NCBI GenBank assembly: GCA_044426085.1
Contig: JAWXUU010000020.1
Coordinates: 1 to 25,124, forward strand
Length of the DNA stretch: 25,124 bases
Origin: JAWXUU01 sp044426085
GTDB lineage: Bacteria > Bacillota > Clostridia > Christensenellales > CAMQZB01
Direction of reading: 5' to 3'
In this document: one piece after another, positions 1 through 8,238 of the stretch
Position numbering within the stretch: the stretch's first letter is position 1
Layout of the letters: every line of letters begins with the position of its first letter
Made by a program: the position numbers and the translations under genes
The notes under the pieces: generated by a model
Told to the model about the DNA's origin: nothing
Seen by the model: only the letters and a program-made list of their open reading frames with translations
Databases searched by the model: none

Positions 1-2
1 TT

Positions 3-95
3 GTAGATCTCATAAATAATAGACCACGAAAACGCTTAGGTTGGTTGTCGCCTATCGAGTTTCTCGCAAATACTTTTAAAAAGTGTTGCACTTAA
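3..95 (+). CDS. IS30-family transposase, C-terminal end (cut by window edge)
   Basis: The reading frame open at the left edge encodes about 30 residues ending at TAA (93-95), including NNRPRKRLGWLSPIEFLA. This matches the conserved end of IS30-family DDE transposases (asparagine/arginine-rich 'NxRPRKxLG..TPxE' motif). The rest lies outside the window, so whether the gene is intact is unknown. The bases just after it (about 83-110, TGTTGCACTTAATTTGACAA) have the look of an IS30-type right terminal repeat, but the partner end is not visible. The element sits tail to tail with the neighbouring exporter gene, whose stop is only 18 bp away, so it inserted just beyond that gene. Confidence 0.8.
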   Translation, partial: VDLINNRPRKRLGWLSPIEFLANTFKKCCT

Positions 96-113
96 TTTGA
101 CAATCTATCATTT

Positions 114-1016
114 TTAATTTCTAAAGCTTCTCTCTTGCAAACAAAGCCAGAACACTGACCACAGAATCATTGCGAAAGCGATAAAATCCACTGTTGTGAA
201 ATTTGAACCTAGCAACAGTGCGGAAATCACAACTGCGGAAACTGGTTCTAGCGTGCCGATAAGGCTTCCCATAAGCGGTCCGACGATTGAAACGCCTTTC
301 AGAAAAAAGCCGAACGCGACGGCTGTGCCAATCACGACAACACCGAACATGCCAATAAACAGTTGTGGCGAAAGTGTGACGGCGGTTTCCCACGGTCTTG
401 CAAACGGAAGAAAAATAAGTCCGCTTATCAACATGCCAAATCCCGCGACGCTGTAGACTCCATATTTTCTTATTATACCACCCGAAAGCATATTATAACA
501 AGCGGCACCAACGGCGGAAAGTAAGCCCGCGACAAGTGCGATTTGCGACATTTGCAAGGTTGTGAAATCACCACCTGTCGACAAAAGCACCACCCCGAAA
601 AGTGCGAGCAGAATTGCGACTGTCTGTTTGATTTTTGGCATTTTGCGGTGTGTTATACTTACGTAAATCAAAATCATCACCGTTGCAAGGGATTGCAAAA
701 CTGTTGCTGTGCCGGCGTTTGCATGCTGAATTGCCAGATAAAATGTGTATTGACTGCCGAACATTCCCAATATGCCAAACACGAGAAGTCTTCGCATATC
801 TTGAAAGTTTTTGAAGATTGCAAAGGTTTTTTTGCCTTGCGTTGCAATGCTTATCACAACAAAAATCAACCCCGCAAAAACCAAGCGAAGTGATATCACC
901 CAGTTTGTATCAACGGGAACATTCTCAAACAGATATTGCCCAAAGCATGCGGAAAATCCCCAAGAAATCCCGCCGAGCACCGCGCATAATATTCCAATAC
1001 CTTTTTTTGAATTCAC
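114..1016 (-). CDS. EamA/DMT-family transporter
   Basis: 300 residues with about ten hydrophobic helices arranged as two five-helix EamA repeats. The N-terminal GGISWGFSACFGQYLF and the second-repeat stretch near VSIVGPLMGSLIGTLEPVSA are typical of drug/metabolite transporters of the RhaT/YdcZ/EamA type. These export or import small metabolites or amino acids across the cytoplasmic membrane; the substrate cannot be told from sequence. The start is GTG (1014-1016); no upstream ATG fits and the only ribosome-site-like bases are a weak GGGT. The gene lies 46 bp after cinA on the same strand with no terminator between, so it is probably the second gene of that operon. Length is normal for the family. 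Confidence 0.88.
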   Translation of the reverse strand: MNSKKGIGILCAVLGGISWGFSACFGQYLFENVPVDTNWVISLRLVFAGLIFVVISIATQGKKTFAIFKNFQDMRRLLVFGILGMFGSQYTFYLAIQHANAGTATVLQSLATVMILIYVSITHRKMPKIKQTVAILLALFGVVLLSTGGDFTTLQMSQIALVAGLLSAVGAACYNMLSGGIIRKYGVYSVAGFGMLISGLIFLPFARPWETAVTLSPQLFIGMFGVVVIGTAVAFGFFLKGVSIVGPLMGSLIGTLEPVSAVVISALLLGSNFTTVDFIAFAMILWSVFWLCLQERSFRN

Positions 1017-1062
1017 TTATATTACCCAATAACCTTTATTTTTTTAGTTTACGCTTTTGTTT

Positions 1063-2286
1063 TTATAGCTTTCTTAGCATGTCAAAAGCTGTGTAGGTAG
1101 CTTTCAATCTTGTGCCACCGCGGTTTCTGTAGCCTTGGAGTTTTTCGATTTTATATTCGCCTTTATAATACACGCAAACATAAACAAGACCGAGTGGTTT
1201 TTCTTCTGTGCCACCAGTGGGTCCTGCTATGCCCGTTGTTGATATGCCGACATCAGCGCCAAGTGCTTTTGCGACGCCGCATGCCATTTCTTTTGCTGTT
1301 TCAGCGGAAACTGCACCGTACTTTTCAAGCGTTTTTGCACTGACACCCAAAAGTGTTTGCTTTGAACTGTTTGAATAAGAACAAACTCCGCCAAGATAGA
1401 TTTTTGAAACGCCCGCCATATCTGTTATTTGCTTAGAAACAAAACCGCCTGTGCATGATTCCGCAACGGATAGGGTGATGTTTTTATCAAGCAAGTGATT
1501 TATTGCGACTTCTTCGAGTGATTTATCTGTTTCGGAATATATAAACTGACCCATCAGTCCATAGATTTCTTCTTTCACTGGTGCAATCATTTCAATCGCA
1601 CTTTCAAGAGTTTTTGCTTTTGCTGTTATGCGCACACGGCACTGACCTTGCATTGCATATGGCGCGATTGTTGGGTTTTGATACGTGAGCATTTTTTCGC
1701 GAAGAATCTCTTCCGCTTGCGCTTCGCCAATGCCGAACATTTTCAAGCTTACAGAATGGATTATACCTTCCGAAAGTGTTTGCAAATATGGCACGCCACA
1801 GTGCACAAACATCGGTTCGCATTCCTTTGGTGGACCTGGGAGCATCAACACGTGGTTATCCCCCGATTTGAATCCGCAACCTGGCGCAGTGCCCCAGTTG
1901 TTATAGAAAACTGTGCAACCTTGTGGAAGCATAGCTTGCTTTTTTTGATTACCTGTCATTGGTATGCCAATCTTTGCAAAGTGGTTTTCGATTTGAGCGT
2001 ATGCACGCTCGTCAAATTCCATTTCCTTTTTGAATGTTTTTGCGATGATTTCCTTTGTCAAATCGTCATACGTTGGTCCAAGACCACCCGTTGTTATGAT
2101 GATTGTTGCGCGATTTTTCGCCGTTATCAACGCTTCTTCCAACCTTTGCGGATTGTCGCCAACAACAGTGTGGAAATACACATTAAGCCCAAGCCTTGCG
2201 AGCTCCTTTGAAAGCATTTGTGCATCTGAATTGACAATATCGCCAAGCAAAATTTCCGTTCCAACCGAAATGATTTCTACGTTCAT
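1063..2286 (-). CDS. cinA: CinA: competence/damage-inducible protein with nicotinamide-nucleotide amidase domain
   Basis: 407 residues. The N-terminal half (about 1-170) is a MoaB/MogA-type domain beginning MNVEIISVGTEILLGDIVNS, with TTGGLGPTYDDLT near residue 80. The C-terminal half (about 255-407) is the CinA-C/PncC amidase domain, with the conserved ESCTGG near residues 276-281 and ISTTGIAGPTGGT further on. The family hydrolyses nicotinamide mononucleotide to nicotinate mononucleotide and, in two-domain forms, can also act on ADP-ribose (family knowledge). An upstream in-frame ATG would add 18 residues, but the start at 2286 has a proper AGGAG seven bases upstream and matches the family N-terminus. 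It is first in a likely two-gene operon with the EamA exporter. Confidence 0.95.
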   Translation of the reverse strand: MNVEIISVGTEILLGDIVNSDAQMLSKELARLGLNVYFHTVVGDNPQRLEEALITAKNRATIIITTGGLGPTYDDLTKEIIAKTFKKEMEFDERAYAQIENHFAKIGIPMTGNQKKQAMLPQGCTVFYNNWGTAPGCGFKSGDNHVLMLPGPPKECEPMFVHCGVPYLQTLSEGIIHSVSLKMFGIGEAQAEEILREKMLTYQNPTIAPYAMQGQCRVRITAKAKTLESAIEMIAPVKEEIYGLMGQFIYSETDKSLEEVAINHLLDKNITLSVAESCTGGFVSKQITDMAGVSKIYLGGVCSYSNSSKQTLLGVSAKTLEKYGAVSAETAKEMACGVAKALGADVGISTTGIAGPTGGTEEKPLGLVYVCVYYKGEYKIEKLQGYRNRGGTRLKATYTAFDMLRKL

Positions 2287-2358
2287 TTTTATTTCTCCTA
2301 TCAAAACAGCACCTTTGAAGATGCTGTGGAATTTTGTCACTTTTTTACTATCTATGCT

Positions 2359-2387
2359 ATAATATCATCACAAAATTTGAATGTCAA
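2359..2387 (-). promoter_or_regulatory. Sigma-A promoter of cinA
   Basis: On the minus strand: TTGACA (2382-2387), 17-bp spacer, TATTAT (2359-2364). The leader that follows contains a 6-bp hairpin (ACAGCA...TGCTGT, about 2306-2329) just before the AGGAG of cinA; no known riboswitch was recognised. Confidence 0.75.
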
Positions 2388-2418
2388 TGAATTTCGCACA
2401 TCTTTATTAAAGGACAGG

Positions 2419-2450
2419 AAAAAACCCCTAGCTTTTGCAAGGGGTTTTTT
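2419..2450 (-). terminator. Rho-independent terminator after the FNT channel gene
   Basis: Ten-base arms AAAAAACCCC (2419-2428) and GGGGTTTTTT (2441-2450) around a 12-base loop that has its own GC-TTTT-GC pairing. It lies 13 bp after the FNT stop. The A/T-rich arms would also work on the other strand. Confidence 0.85.
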
Positions 2451-2463
2451 ATTATTGTTGTTT

Positions 2464-3147
2464 TTAGTGTTGTTTTATTCCTAGTGACACCACATTTATT
2501 AGAAGTCCGCCAACTGCGTTGCCTAGGGTTACCACGGCGATTGCGACAACTGCGTGCACGCTCCATGCGCCTGCAACAGTGAAATAGAAAATGTTTGCAA
2601 TGCTGTGTTCGAAGCCTAGAAGCATGAAGATCATAACGCAAAGGAAAAGTCCGATATAACCACCCACGCTGTTGTGAGTGTTTTGCGTTTTCTTGAAGCA
2701 CACTGCTGCAAGAAACATCATGATTCCGCAGAAAATTCCAAGGATGAACAAGCTTAAATAACTTGGGTCGCTAAGTTTTACTTCTGCATAGTGAATCGCA
2801 TTTTCAAGGATAGAAGTTGTGTATGTCATGCGAGTTTGAAGTGCCAAAAATGCGATTGCAAACACGCCAACAAAGTTGCCCACCCAGATTATCACAAGCT
2901 TGAGAACATCTTTATCTTCGAGAAGATATCCAACTTTGCCTGTGTAAAGATAAAAATCAAGAGTGTATATCGCGTATAGCCCGATTGTGAAAAGTGCAGC
3001 GCCGATATAGTGATTTTCAATCCCCAAATATGCTGATGCACCAATTGCAATCATCATGCCCGCGAGAATTGCTTTCAAAAATACCGATTTATAATCGTGA
3101 TTTGAATGTGACGTTTGTTCTTCTTTTGTTTGATTTTGTGATTCCAT
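2464..3147 (-). CDS. Formate/nitrite-transporter (FNT) family channel
   Basis: 227 residues with a roughly 25-residue polar N-terminus and six hydrophobic helices. Family signatures are present: FLKAILAGMMIAIGA at the first helix, GNFVGVFAIAFL after the second repeat, and LLGFEHSIANIFYF followed by VVTLGNAVGGLL near the C-terminus. FNT proteins are pentameric channels for small monovalent anions such as formate, nitrite or hydrosulfide. The protein is somewhat shorter than FocA (about 285) and is not next to pyruvate formate-lyase or nitrite reductase genes, so the anion is undetermined; hydrosulfide or formate are both plausible in an anaerobe (inference). It is monocistronic, with its own promoter upstream and a terminator downstream. 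An AGAAGGG ribosome site supports the start. Confidence 0.9.
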   Translation of the reverse strand: MESQNQTKEEQTSHSNHDYKSVFLKAILAGMMIAIGASAYLGIENHYIGAALFTIGLYAIYTLDFYLYTGKVGYLLEDKDVLKLVIIWVGNFVGVFAIAFLALQTRMTYTTSILENAIHYAEVKLSDPSYLSLFILGIFCGIMMFLAAVCFKKTQNTHNSVGGYIGLFLCVMIFMLLGFEHSIANIFYFTVAGAWSVHAVVAIAVVTLGNAVGGLLINVVSLGIKQH

Positions 3148-3186
3148 TTTATGCCCTTCTATCTTATATATTCTTTAACTTGAATA

Positions 3187-3214
3187 AGTATATCACAAAG
3201 TTTTTTAAAATCAA
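3187..3214 (-). promoter_or_regulatory. Sigma-A promoter of the FNT gene
   Basis: Minus strand TTGATT (3209-3214), 16-bp spacer, extended -10 TGTGATATACT with hexamer TATACT at 3187-3192. It lies 40 bp upstream of the FNT start. Confidence 0.65.
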
Positions 3215-3290
3215 AATGAAATCTGCTTATTTTTTAACATATTTCGCACTTTTTACGCACATTTCGAAAGTTTTACTTTATCAGTTTTGA

Positions 3291-4229
3291 TTACACTTGC
3301 CACTTGCTTTCGCCTTTGCCTTCAAGCGCGTGAATCATGTTGACCGCCATGCTGTGGCTTGGGGTTGGAATGCCGTGGCGGATACCTGCGCGAACTACGC
3401 TTCCGCTTATGCTGTCCACTTCGGTTTTTCTGCCTTCTTTTATATCAATGCAAATGCTTGGAACGCCGTGGGGCGCTGTTGTCACGAGATTTTCAACCCT
3501 TGCAAGTTGTGTTTTATAATCTAGCGAAACGCCGTCAGCTTTGGCAACTTCCACCATTTCTTTCACGAGCGACTGAATCATTTCCCACGCGGATTTGTTT
3601 GTGTAGACATACCCTTGTGGCATGCCAAGCATACCTGTGAGCACGCTTGAAGATGCGTTTATCATAAGTTTTTCCCAAATGAAAACTTTGATTTTGTCGG
3701 ATTTGAAAGTTTTGAAACCGCACGCATTGAAAGTTTTTTCAAGTGCAGAAAGCGTTTCGTTTTCGCCCCCGTTCACAAGCCCGAAATATGTTGAAAACGT
3801 GCCTGTGTGGCGGACTGCGTTTTTATCGAGATATCTGCTTCCGTCTTGAGTTACGCCGATTGCGATTTGGTCTTCGCGGGCATAATTTTTCAAAATATTT
3901 TCATGACCACTTCCGTTTTGCAATGTAAGCAAAATCGTGTTTTCAGAAATCAAGTGTTTGTTTTCTTCAAGTGCTTCAACAGTTGCACCCGCTTTCACAA
4001 ACAAAATCAAAACGTCAAGCTGTGGCAAATCGTGAGTTCCCGCATGCACGGCAACAGGGCGATAAATTTTTTCGCCACCTTCTGATTCTTCAATCCTGAG
4101 CCCCTCTTGATTGATTTTATCAACTTTTTCTTGACCACGGCAAAGCATGAAAACTTCGTTTTCTTCGCTTAGATATCCGCCGTATAAAAGCCCCATTGCA
4201 CCAGCGCCTAGTATTGCAATTTTCATCAT
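3291..4229 (-). CDS. panE: Ketopantoate reductase-like protein (2-dehydropantoate 2-reductase family)
   Basis: 312 residues. A Rossmann domain with GAGAMG at residues 8-13 binds NADP(H). The motif ILFVKAGAT near residue 77, the LQNGSG turn near 107 and the helical C-terminal ApbA domain with FIWEKLMINASSSVLTGMLG (catalytic Lys and Asn region) are characteristic of the ApbA/PanE family, which reduces 2-dehydropantoate to pantoate in coenzyme A synthesis. Several PanE paralogues reduce other 2-oxo acids, and no other pantothenate genes are adjacent, so the exact substrate is uncertain. Two adjacent ATGs start the frame; the AGGGG site favours the second (4226) by spacing, a one-residue difference. 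It is the last gene of the gloA-DUF4250-panE cluster, 12 bp after the DUF4250 stop. Confidence 0.85.
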   Translation of the reverse strand: MMKIAILGAGAMGLLYGGYLSEENEVFMLCRGQEKVDKINQEGLRIEESEGGEKIYRPVAVHAGTHDLPQLDVLILFVKAGATVEALEENKHLISENTILLTLQNGSGHENILKNYAREDQIAIGVTQDGSRYLDKNAVRHTGTFSTYFGLVNGGENETLSALEKTFNACGFKTFKSDKIKVFIWEKLMINASSSVLTGMLGMPQGYVYTNKSAWEMIQSLVKEMVEVAKADGVSLDYKTQLARVENLVTTAPHGVPSICIDIKEGRKTEVDSISGSVVRAGIRHGIPTPSHSMAVNMIHALEGKGESKWQV

Positions 4230-4241
4230 ATTCCCCTTTGA

Positions 4242-4415
4242 TTATACAAATTTGTTTAGTTTTTCATCATATTCAAATCCAACACCTGAAAGTTTTTTTG
4301 AAATTTCTTCCTTTGAAACATCCATATCATCGCACAGTTTATCTAGCGATGAATAGAAATCTCTTAGTTTGGTGTTGATAAGGCTTAGTAGCATTATTGG
4401 ATCGTTTGGCAACAT
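4242..4415 (-). CDS. DUF4250 small protein
   Basis: 57 residues beginning MLPNDPIMLLSLINTKLRDF and ending in a short acidic, basic-tipped helix. This closely matches the DUF4250 family of about 55-65 residues found across Clostridia and related Bacillota, whose function is unknown. The start has an AGGTGA ribosome site that overlaps the stop of the preceding glyoxalase gene (9-bp gap), and panE begins 12 bp after its stop, so it is the middle cistron of a tight three-gene unit. The predicted protein is soluble, mostly helical, with an acidic stretch CDDMDVSKEE in the middle. Confidence 0.88.
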   Translation of the reverse strand: MLPNDPIMLLSLINTKLRDFYSSLDKLCDDMDVSKEEISKKLSGVGFEYDEKLNKFV

Positions 4416-4424
4416 AATTTCACC

Positions 4425-4790
4425 TTACAATCTTACTGGAACAACTTCAAGCCAGTATCCGTCTGGGTCTGTGATGAAGTATATTCCCATTTTTTCGTTT
4501 TCAAAACAAATGCAACCCATTTCTTCGTGAAGCGCGTGGGCACTTTGGAAATCTTCCGCCCTGAAAGCCAAGTGGAATTCGTTTTCGCCAAGGTTGTAGG
4601 CTTGTGGATGAGAATCAAGGCAAGTGAGTTCCAACACGAAATCTGTTGTTTCGTTACCGATATAAACAAGCGTGAAACCTTCACCTTGTTTTCTGCTTTT
4701 TTCCGTGAGCCCCAAAGCTTTTTCATAAAAAGCCAAGCTTTCTTGCATGTTTTTAACATTAATATTCATGTGAACCATTTTAAATTGCAT
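4425..4790 (-). CDS. gloA: Lactoylglutathione lyase-like VOC protein (glyoxalase I)
   Basis: 121 residues forming two beta-alpha-beta-beta-beta VOC modules. The four expected metal ligands can be placed at His7, Glu54, His73 and Glu115, matching the H/E/H/E pattern of Ni/Zn glyoxalase I, and the TDPDGYWLEVVP end is typical. The enzyme isomerises the hemithioacetal of methylglyoxal and a thiol. Many Clostridia lack glutathione, so another thiol or a different small substrate is possible. The start is supported by GGAAGGTG seven bases upstream. It heads a gene cluster with DUF4250 and panE. Its upstream region is occupied by a 165-bp MITE-like element, which may therefore supply or disturb its promoter. 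Confidence 0.9.
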   Translation of the reverse strand: MQFKMVHMNINVKNMQESLAFYEKALGLTEKSRKQGEGFTLVYIGNETTDFVLELTCLDSHPQAYNLGENEFHLAFRAEDFQSAHALHEEMGCICFENEKMGIYFITDPDGYWLEVVPVRL

Positions 4791-4809
4791 ATTGCACCTT
4801 CCATTTTTT

Positions 4810-4974
4810 TATGGGGGTTTCTAAAAAGTATTAACCAAAGATTGATTTCAAAAAAAGTGCGTATTTTTTGTAGAATTTCGACGTAAAACTGGACGTTTTT
4901 CTAGAAATTATACGGAAAATCAAGCCTTTTTTGGGAATTAAGATTTGCGTTAAGACTTTTTAGAAACCCCCATA
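4810..4974. mobile_element. MITE-like 165-bp inverted-repeat element
   Basis: A perfect 20-bp terminal inverted repeat, TATGGGGGTTTCTAAAAAGT (4810-4829), faces its exact reverse complement at 4955-4974. Pairing continues inward to about 26 bp with one mismatch. The interior is A/T-rich, has no credible reading frame and is itself partly self-complementary. The flanks are both T-rich (TTT on each side), so a 2-3 bp target duplication is possible but not provable. It fills the gap between gloA and pnuC. As an RNA it would fold into one long hairpin that could act as a terminator for pnuC. No second copy is in the window. Confidence 0.6.
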
Positions 4975-5009
4975 TTTATCATACCACAATTTAGGGCATG
5001 TTGCAAGTG

Positions 5010-5690
5010 TTATTTACTTTGCATTTTTTTCATTTTTAGCCAGCTTATGTATCCATATATATCATTTATAAAGAACATGACAAAGCAGATGACCATTGTT
5101 ATGTAGCTTAAATCGTCAAGCATTGCAATCGCCCACAAAATTATAAGCACCATATCGTTGAGCCCATATGCAAGCGCGTATAGCTCGCTTCTCTTATATG
5201 TTAAACTTGCGGCAAAAAAGCTTGTGGCAATTGAAAGGGTGCTAAAAAGCATACTCGCCGTGCCAAGAAAATCAAGAATGAAATAAAACGCGATTGTCAC
5301 AAGCACTGTTATGCCGAGAAGTGTGACGATTTCTTTTTTTCCAACATTGTTGATTTCCACTTGTGTTTTTTCGCCGTCGTGGGGATTTTTCACCCAAGAC
5401 ACCACCGCCAAAACCGCCATGGGGAGCGTCATGCCAAGCATTGTTGCCATTTCGCCATAGTATTTCGTTTTGAATGAAATAAAACCGTATAAAATGCAGA
5501 AAATCACAATTATAACGTTGCCAAAATAATGCCCCTTTGCAAGAAATATCAGCGCCGAAACACCCAAAAGCGATGTTGCAAGCATCATATAATCAGGATC
5601 ACCGCCAAATAAAAACGCGACAGTCACAACCGCCACGGAAATCGCCCAAAGGCATATATCTTTTTTGTTGAAAATTGCAAGTACTTTCAT
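5010..5690 (-). CDS. pnuC: PnuC-family nicotinamide riboside / NMN transporter
   Basis: 226 residues with about seven to eight membrane helices separated by a hydrophilic loop near residue 110 (NPHDGEKTQVEINN). The C-terminal FFINDIYGYISWLKMKK matches the conserved end of PnuC proteins, which facilitate diffusion of nicotinamide riboside or related vitamins that are then trapped by kinases. An earlier GTG four codons upstream is inside the ribosome site; GGGAG six bases before the ATG at 5690 sets the start. It is monocistronic, with a promoter just upstream. No NAD-type riboswitch could be recognised in its short leader. cinA, also NAD-precursor related, is about 2.7 kb away. Confidence 0.85.
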   Translation of the reverse strand: MKVLAIFNKKDICLWAISVAVVTVAFLFGGDPDYMMLATSLLGVSALIFLAKGHYFGNVIIVIFCILYGFISFKTKYYGEMATMLGMTLPMAVLAVVSWVKNPHDGEKTQVEINNVGKKEIVTLLGITVLVTIAFYFILDFLGTASMLFSTLSIATSFFAASLTYKRSELYALAYGLNDMVLIILWAIAMLDDLSYITMVICFVMFFINDIYGYISWLKMKKMQSK

Positions 5691-5720
5691 TTTTTCTCCC
5701 ACAAATCGTTATTCTTTGCA

Positions 5721-5749
5721 AGTATAGCATATCTGGTGATGCAAAGCAA
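5721..5749 (-). promoter_or_regulatory. Putative promoter of pnuC
   Basis: Minus strand TTGCTT (5744-5749), 17-bp spacer, TATACT (5721-5726), 31 bp upstream of the pnuC start. The -10 is good and the -35 weak. It begins immediately after the galactoside operon terminator. Confidence 0.5.
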
Positions 5750-5750
5750 T

Positions 5751-5790
5751 AAAAAGAACGCACTAGGTTGCGATCTAATGCGTTCTTTTT
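5751..5790 (-). terminator. Terminator of the galactoside operon
   Basis: Perfect 12-bp stem: AAAAAGAACGCA (5751-5762) and TGCGTTCTTTTT (5779-5790), 16-base loop. It lies 42 bp beyond the alpha-galactosidase stop and works on both strands. Confidence 0.85.
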
Positions 5791-5832
5791 ATCGTATAGA
5801 ATTTATGTCCCCAATTGGGAATTGGTTGTTGT

Positions 5833-8235
5833 CTATTCTTGTTCTTGCGTGCTTTTATTTTCTTCAGCTTGCGGGGTTTGGTTGATTTCCTCCACTGCTT
5901 CAATCACGTATAGTCTGCTTGCATAATCTTGGAAGAGGCGGACGTTATCGTTGAAGCCTGTTCCGCCGAAGCCTTGTTTCAGCCTTACACCGACGCTGTT
6001 TAGCACACTGCCCGTTGCAAAATAATCTTCCTTTTCGCTGTGCATTTTTACAAATTTGGCGGAGATGTTGTGCAAAACCCCGTTTTGTTTGATGTGGATT
6101 GGTGAAATTGTGTTCACAAGGTCGCCAAAGTCGCGAAGGTCGAAAACTTGTGGCATATTATAAAAATGATACTTAGTTTTTTCGCAAAGACCCTTTGTTT
6201 TGAATGTTCCTGTTATATAATTTGATTTAACTTGTGTTTGAACATACGCGCCGATTGCAGTTTTTTTATCCTTTGAAACGCATATCCATTGATACACGCC
6301 ATCTTCGCCGTTTTTTATGCGGTGATAATCGCCAAACTGCAAGGTGTTCCTATATTTTTTATACCATGCGATTTGCTGTGTTATTTGCGACAGCTCTTTT
6401 TCTGGCAAATCGGATAGGTTGCATTCGTATCCCAAAAGACCGAAACACGCGACGTTGAATCTTGTGTCTAGCGATGTTTTCCTGAGTGTTTGGTGGTTGG
6501 GAACGGACGAAACATGAGCGCCAATAACCGACATTGGATAGGCATAGCTGTATCCCGTTTGGATTTCCGATCTGCAGATTGCATCGGTGTTATCGCTTGC
6601 CCAAACTTGTGGCATAAATTGCATCATGCCAAGGTCGCAACGATTGCCACCTGAAGCACAGCTTTCAAAAAGTATGTTTGGAAACTCTTTTGTGAGCGTT
6701 TCTAAAACGCGATAGAGCCCCAAAATATAACGGTGGAAAAATTCACCTTGTTTTTCGCAAGGCAGTGCCACCGAATAGGCATCTGTCACGATGCGGTTCA
6801 TATCCCACTTGACATAGCTGATATTTGCCGAAGAAAACACGTTTCGCATTTGGTTTATGATATAATCTTGAACGGTTTGTTGCGTCAAATCCAGCAACAA
6901 TTGGTTTCTGCCTAGCGATTGTGTTTGGTTTGGGATTTCCACAGCAAAGCTTGGATTGTTGCGATAACATTCGCTGTTGTAGCTGACCATTTCTGGCTCT
7001 ACCCAAATGCCAAACTGCATGCCGAGTTTGTTGATTTTGTTTGCAAGACCTGAAAGTCCGTTTGGGAGTTTCTTTTTGTTCACTACCCAATCGCCTAGCG
7101 ATGATTTATCGTCGTTTCTTTCGCCAAACCAGCCGTCGTCAAGAACAAACAGTTCCGCGCCAACTTTCTTGCCCGCTTTTGCAAGGCTGAGAAGTTTACT
7201 TTCTGAAAAGTCGAAATAAAATGCCTCCCAACTGTTCAAAAGGATTGGTCTTTCTTTATTTTTCCACTCGCCAAAAACAATGTGTTCGCGCACAAATTCA
7301 TGCATGTTTTCACTGACCCCGCCATATCCATTTTCGGAAAATGTCAACACTGCTTCTGGGGCTTGGAAACTTTCACCTTTTGATAGGTGATATTCAAAGC
7401 CGAATGGATTTATACCGCAGATAAAATGCGTGTTTTGATAGCTGTTGACTTCGCACGCTTCAAAGTGGTTTCCGCTGTATATAAGGTTTATGCCGACACA
7501 ATTTCCGCAATTTTCTGATGTTTGGGGTTTTGACAGCATAACAAAAGGATTGCTTCTGTTGCTTGAAGCACCCACTTTTGAATCGTTTACAACAATGCCC
7601 TGTTCGCACAAGACATCTGTTTTATTCATCTCTCTTGTCCACGCACCCTTGAATGTTGAAAACACATACGGGCCTTGGTCGAAATCGAGTTGACAGCTTA
7701 GAAAGCGGTTGATTTTCACTTCTTCTTCGCTGTTATTGATAAGCTTTGCACTTCGCGTTATCACGTTTGTGTTATAGAACACTGAATAGTGAAGCTGAAG
7801 TTCTTGGTTATAGTTTTTATCTTTTAATTTTATAATAAGGGTTTTTGTTTCGCCACTTTCGTCGTATGCAGAAGGCAAGTTTTCCAGCGGTGATTTTTGG
7901 TGAATATTATAATTTTCAAACACGAAATCGCAAGTGGAAGAGCCGTTTGGATATGTGATATCAATCATTGGTTCGCGGATGTCACCCTTGCCACGAGTTG
8001 AAAATTCCAAGTTGCAATTTTCAAGCGCGACTGTTGGATAATCTTCGCCATATGTGCAAAGATTGCCTTCTGGGAACTCGCATTTTGGCAAAATCGCGGA
8101 ATATTCGCCTTGAAAATCCACGCGGTTGCCATAATATAGATGTGCGAGATGCCCCGATTGCAAAACACTGAATGCATACGTTGTGTTTTTTGTGTTCAGA
8201 ATAAAAACGTCGCCGTCTTTTATGATTTGTTGCAT
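5833..8235 (-). CDS. Alpha-galactosidase, glycoside hydrolase family 36
   Basis: 800 residues. An N-terminal beta-supersandwich (about 1-320) is followed by a TIM barrel with LDDGWFG (366-370), FGIWVEPEMVS (408-418) and KWDMNR, where Asp478 is the retaining nucleophile. Asp548 in WASDNTDA is the expected acid/base, and CASGG (526-530) lines the site. These positions match classical bacterial GH36 enzymes, which release alpha-1,6-galactose from melibiose, raffinose and related sugars. A C-terminal beta domain is followed by an unusual acidic, glutamate/glutamine-rich tail, making it about 70 residues longer than the usual 730. There is no signal peptide, so it acts in the cytosol. It is last in the operon; its AAGGGG ribosome site overlaps the end of the transporter gene (3-bp gap). 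Confidence 0.95.
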   Translation of the reverse strand: MQQIIKDGDVFILNTKNTTYAFSVLQSGHLAHLYYGNRVDFQGEYSAILPKCEFPEGNLCTYGEDYPTVALENCNLEFSTRGKGDIREPMIDITYPNGSSTCDFVFENYNIHQKSPLENLPSAYDESGETKTLIIKLKDKNYNQELQLHYSVFYNTNVITRSAKLINNSEEEVKINRFLSCQLDFDQGPYVFSTFKGAWTREMNKTDVLCEQGIVVNDSKVGASSNRSNPFVMLSKPQTSENCGNCVGINLIYSGNHFEACEVNSYQNTHFICGINPFGFEYHLSKGESFQAPEAVLTFSENGYGGVSENMHEFVREHIVFGEWKNKERPILLNSWEAFYFDFSESKLLSLAKAGKKVGAELFVLDDGWFGERNDDKSSLGDWVVNKKKLPNGLSGLANKINKLGMQFGIWVEPEMVSYNSECYRNNPSFAVEIPNQTQSLGRNQLLLDLTQQTVQDYIINQMRNVFSSANISYVKWDMNRIVTDAYSVALPCEKQGEFFHRYILGLYRVLETLTKEFPNILFESCASGGNRCDLGMMQFMPQVWASDNTDAICRSEIQTGYSYAYPMSVIGAHVSSVPNHQTLRKTSLDTRFNVACFGLLGYECNLSDLPEKELSQITQQIAWYKKYRNTLQFGDYHRIKNGEDGVYQWICVSKDKKTAIGAYVQTQVKSNYITGTFKTKGLCEKTKYHFYNMPQVFDLRDFGDLVNTISPIHIKQNGVLHNISAKFVKMHSEKEDYFATGSVLNSVGVRLKQGFGGTGFNDNVRLFQDYASRLYVIEAVEEINQTPQAEENKSTQEQE

Positions 8236-8238
8236 TTT

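Noticed and set aside
5691..5750. NAD-type riboswitch upstream of pnuC
   Set aside because: The leader from the likely start site to the ATG is only about 25 nt, too short for such an aptamer, and no conserved pattern was seen.
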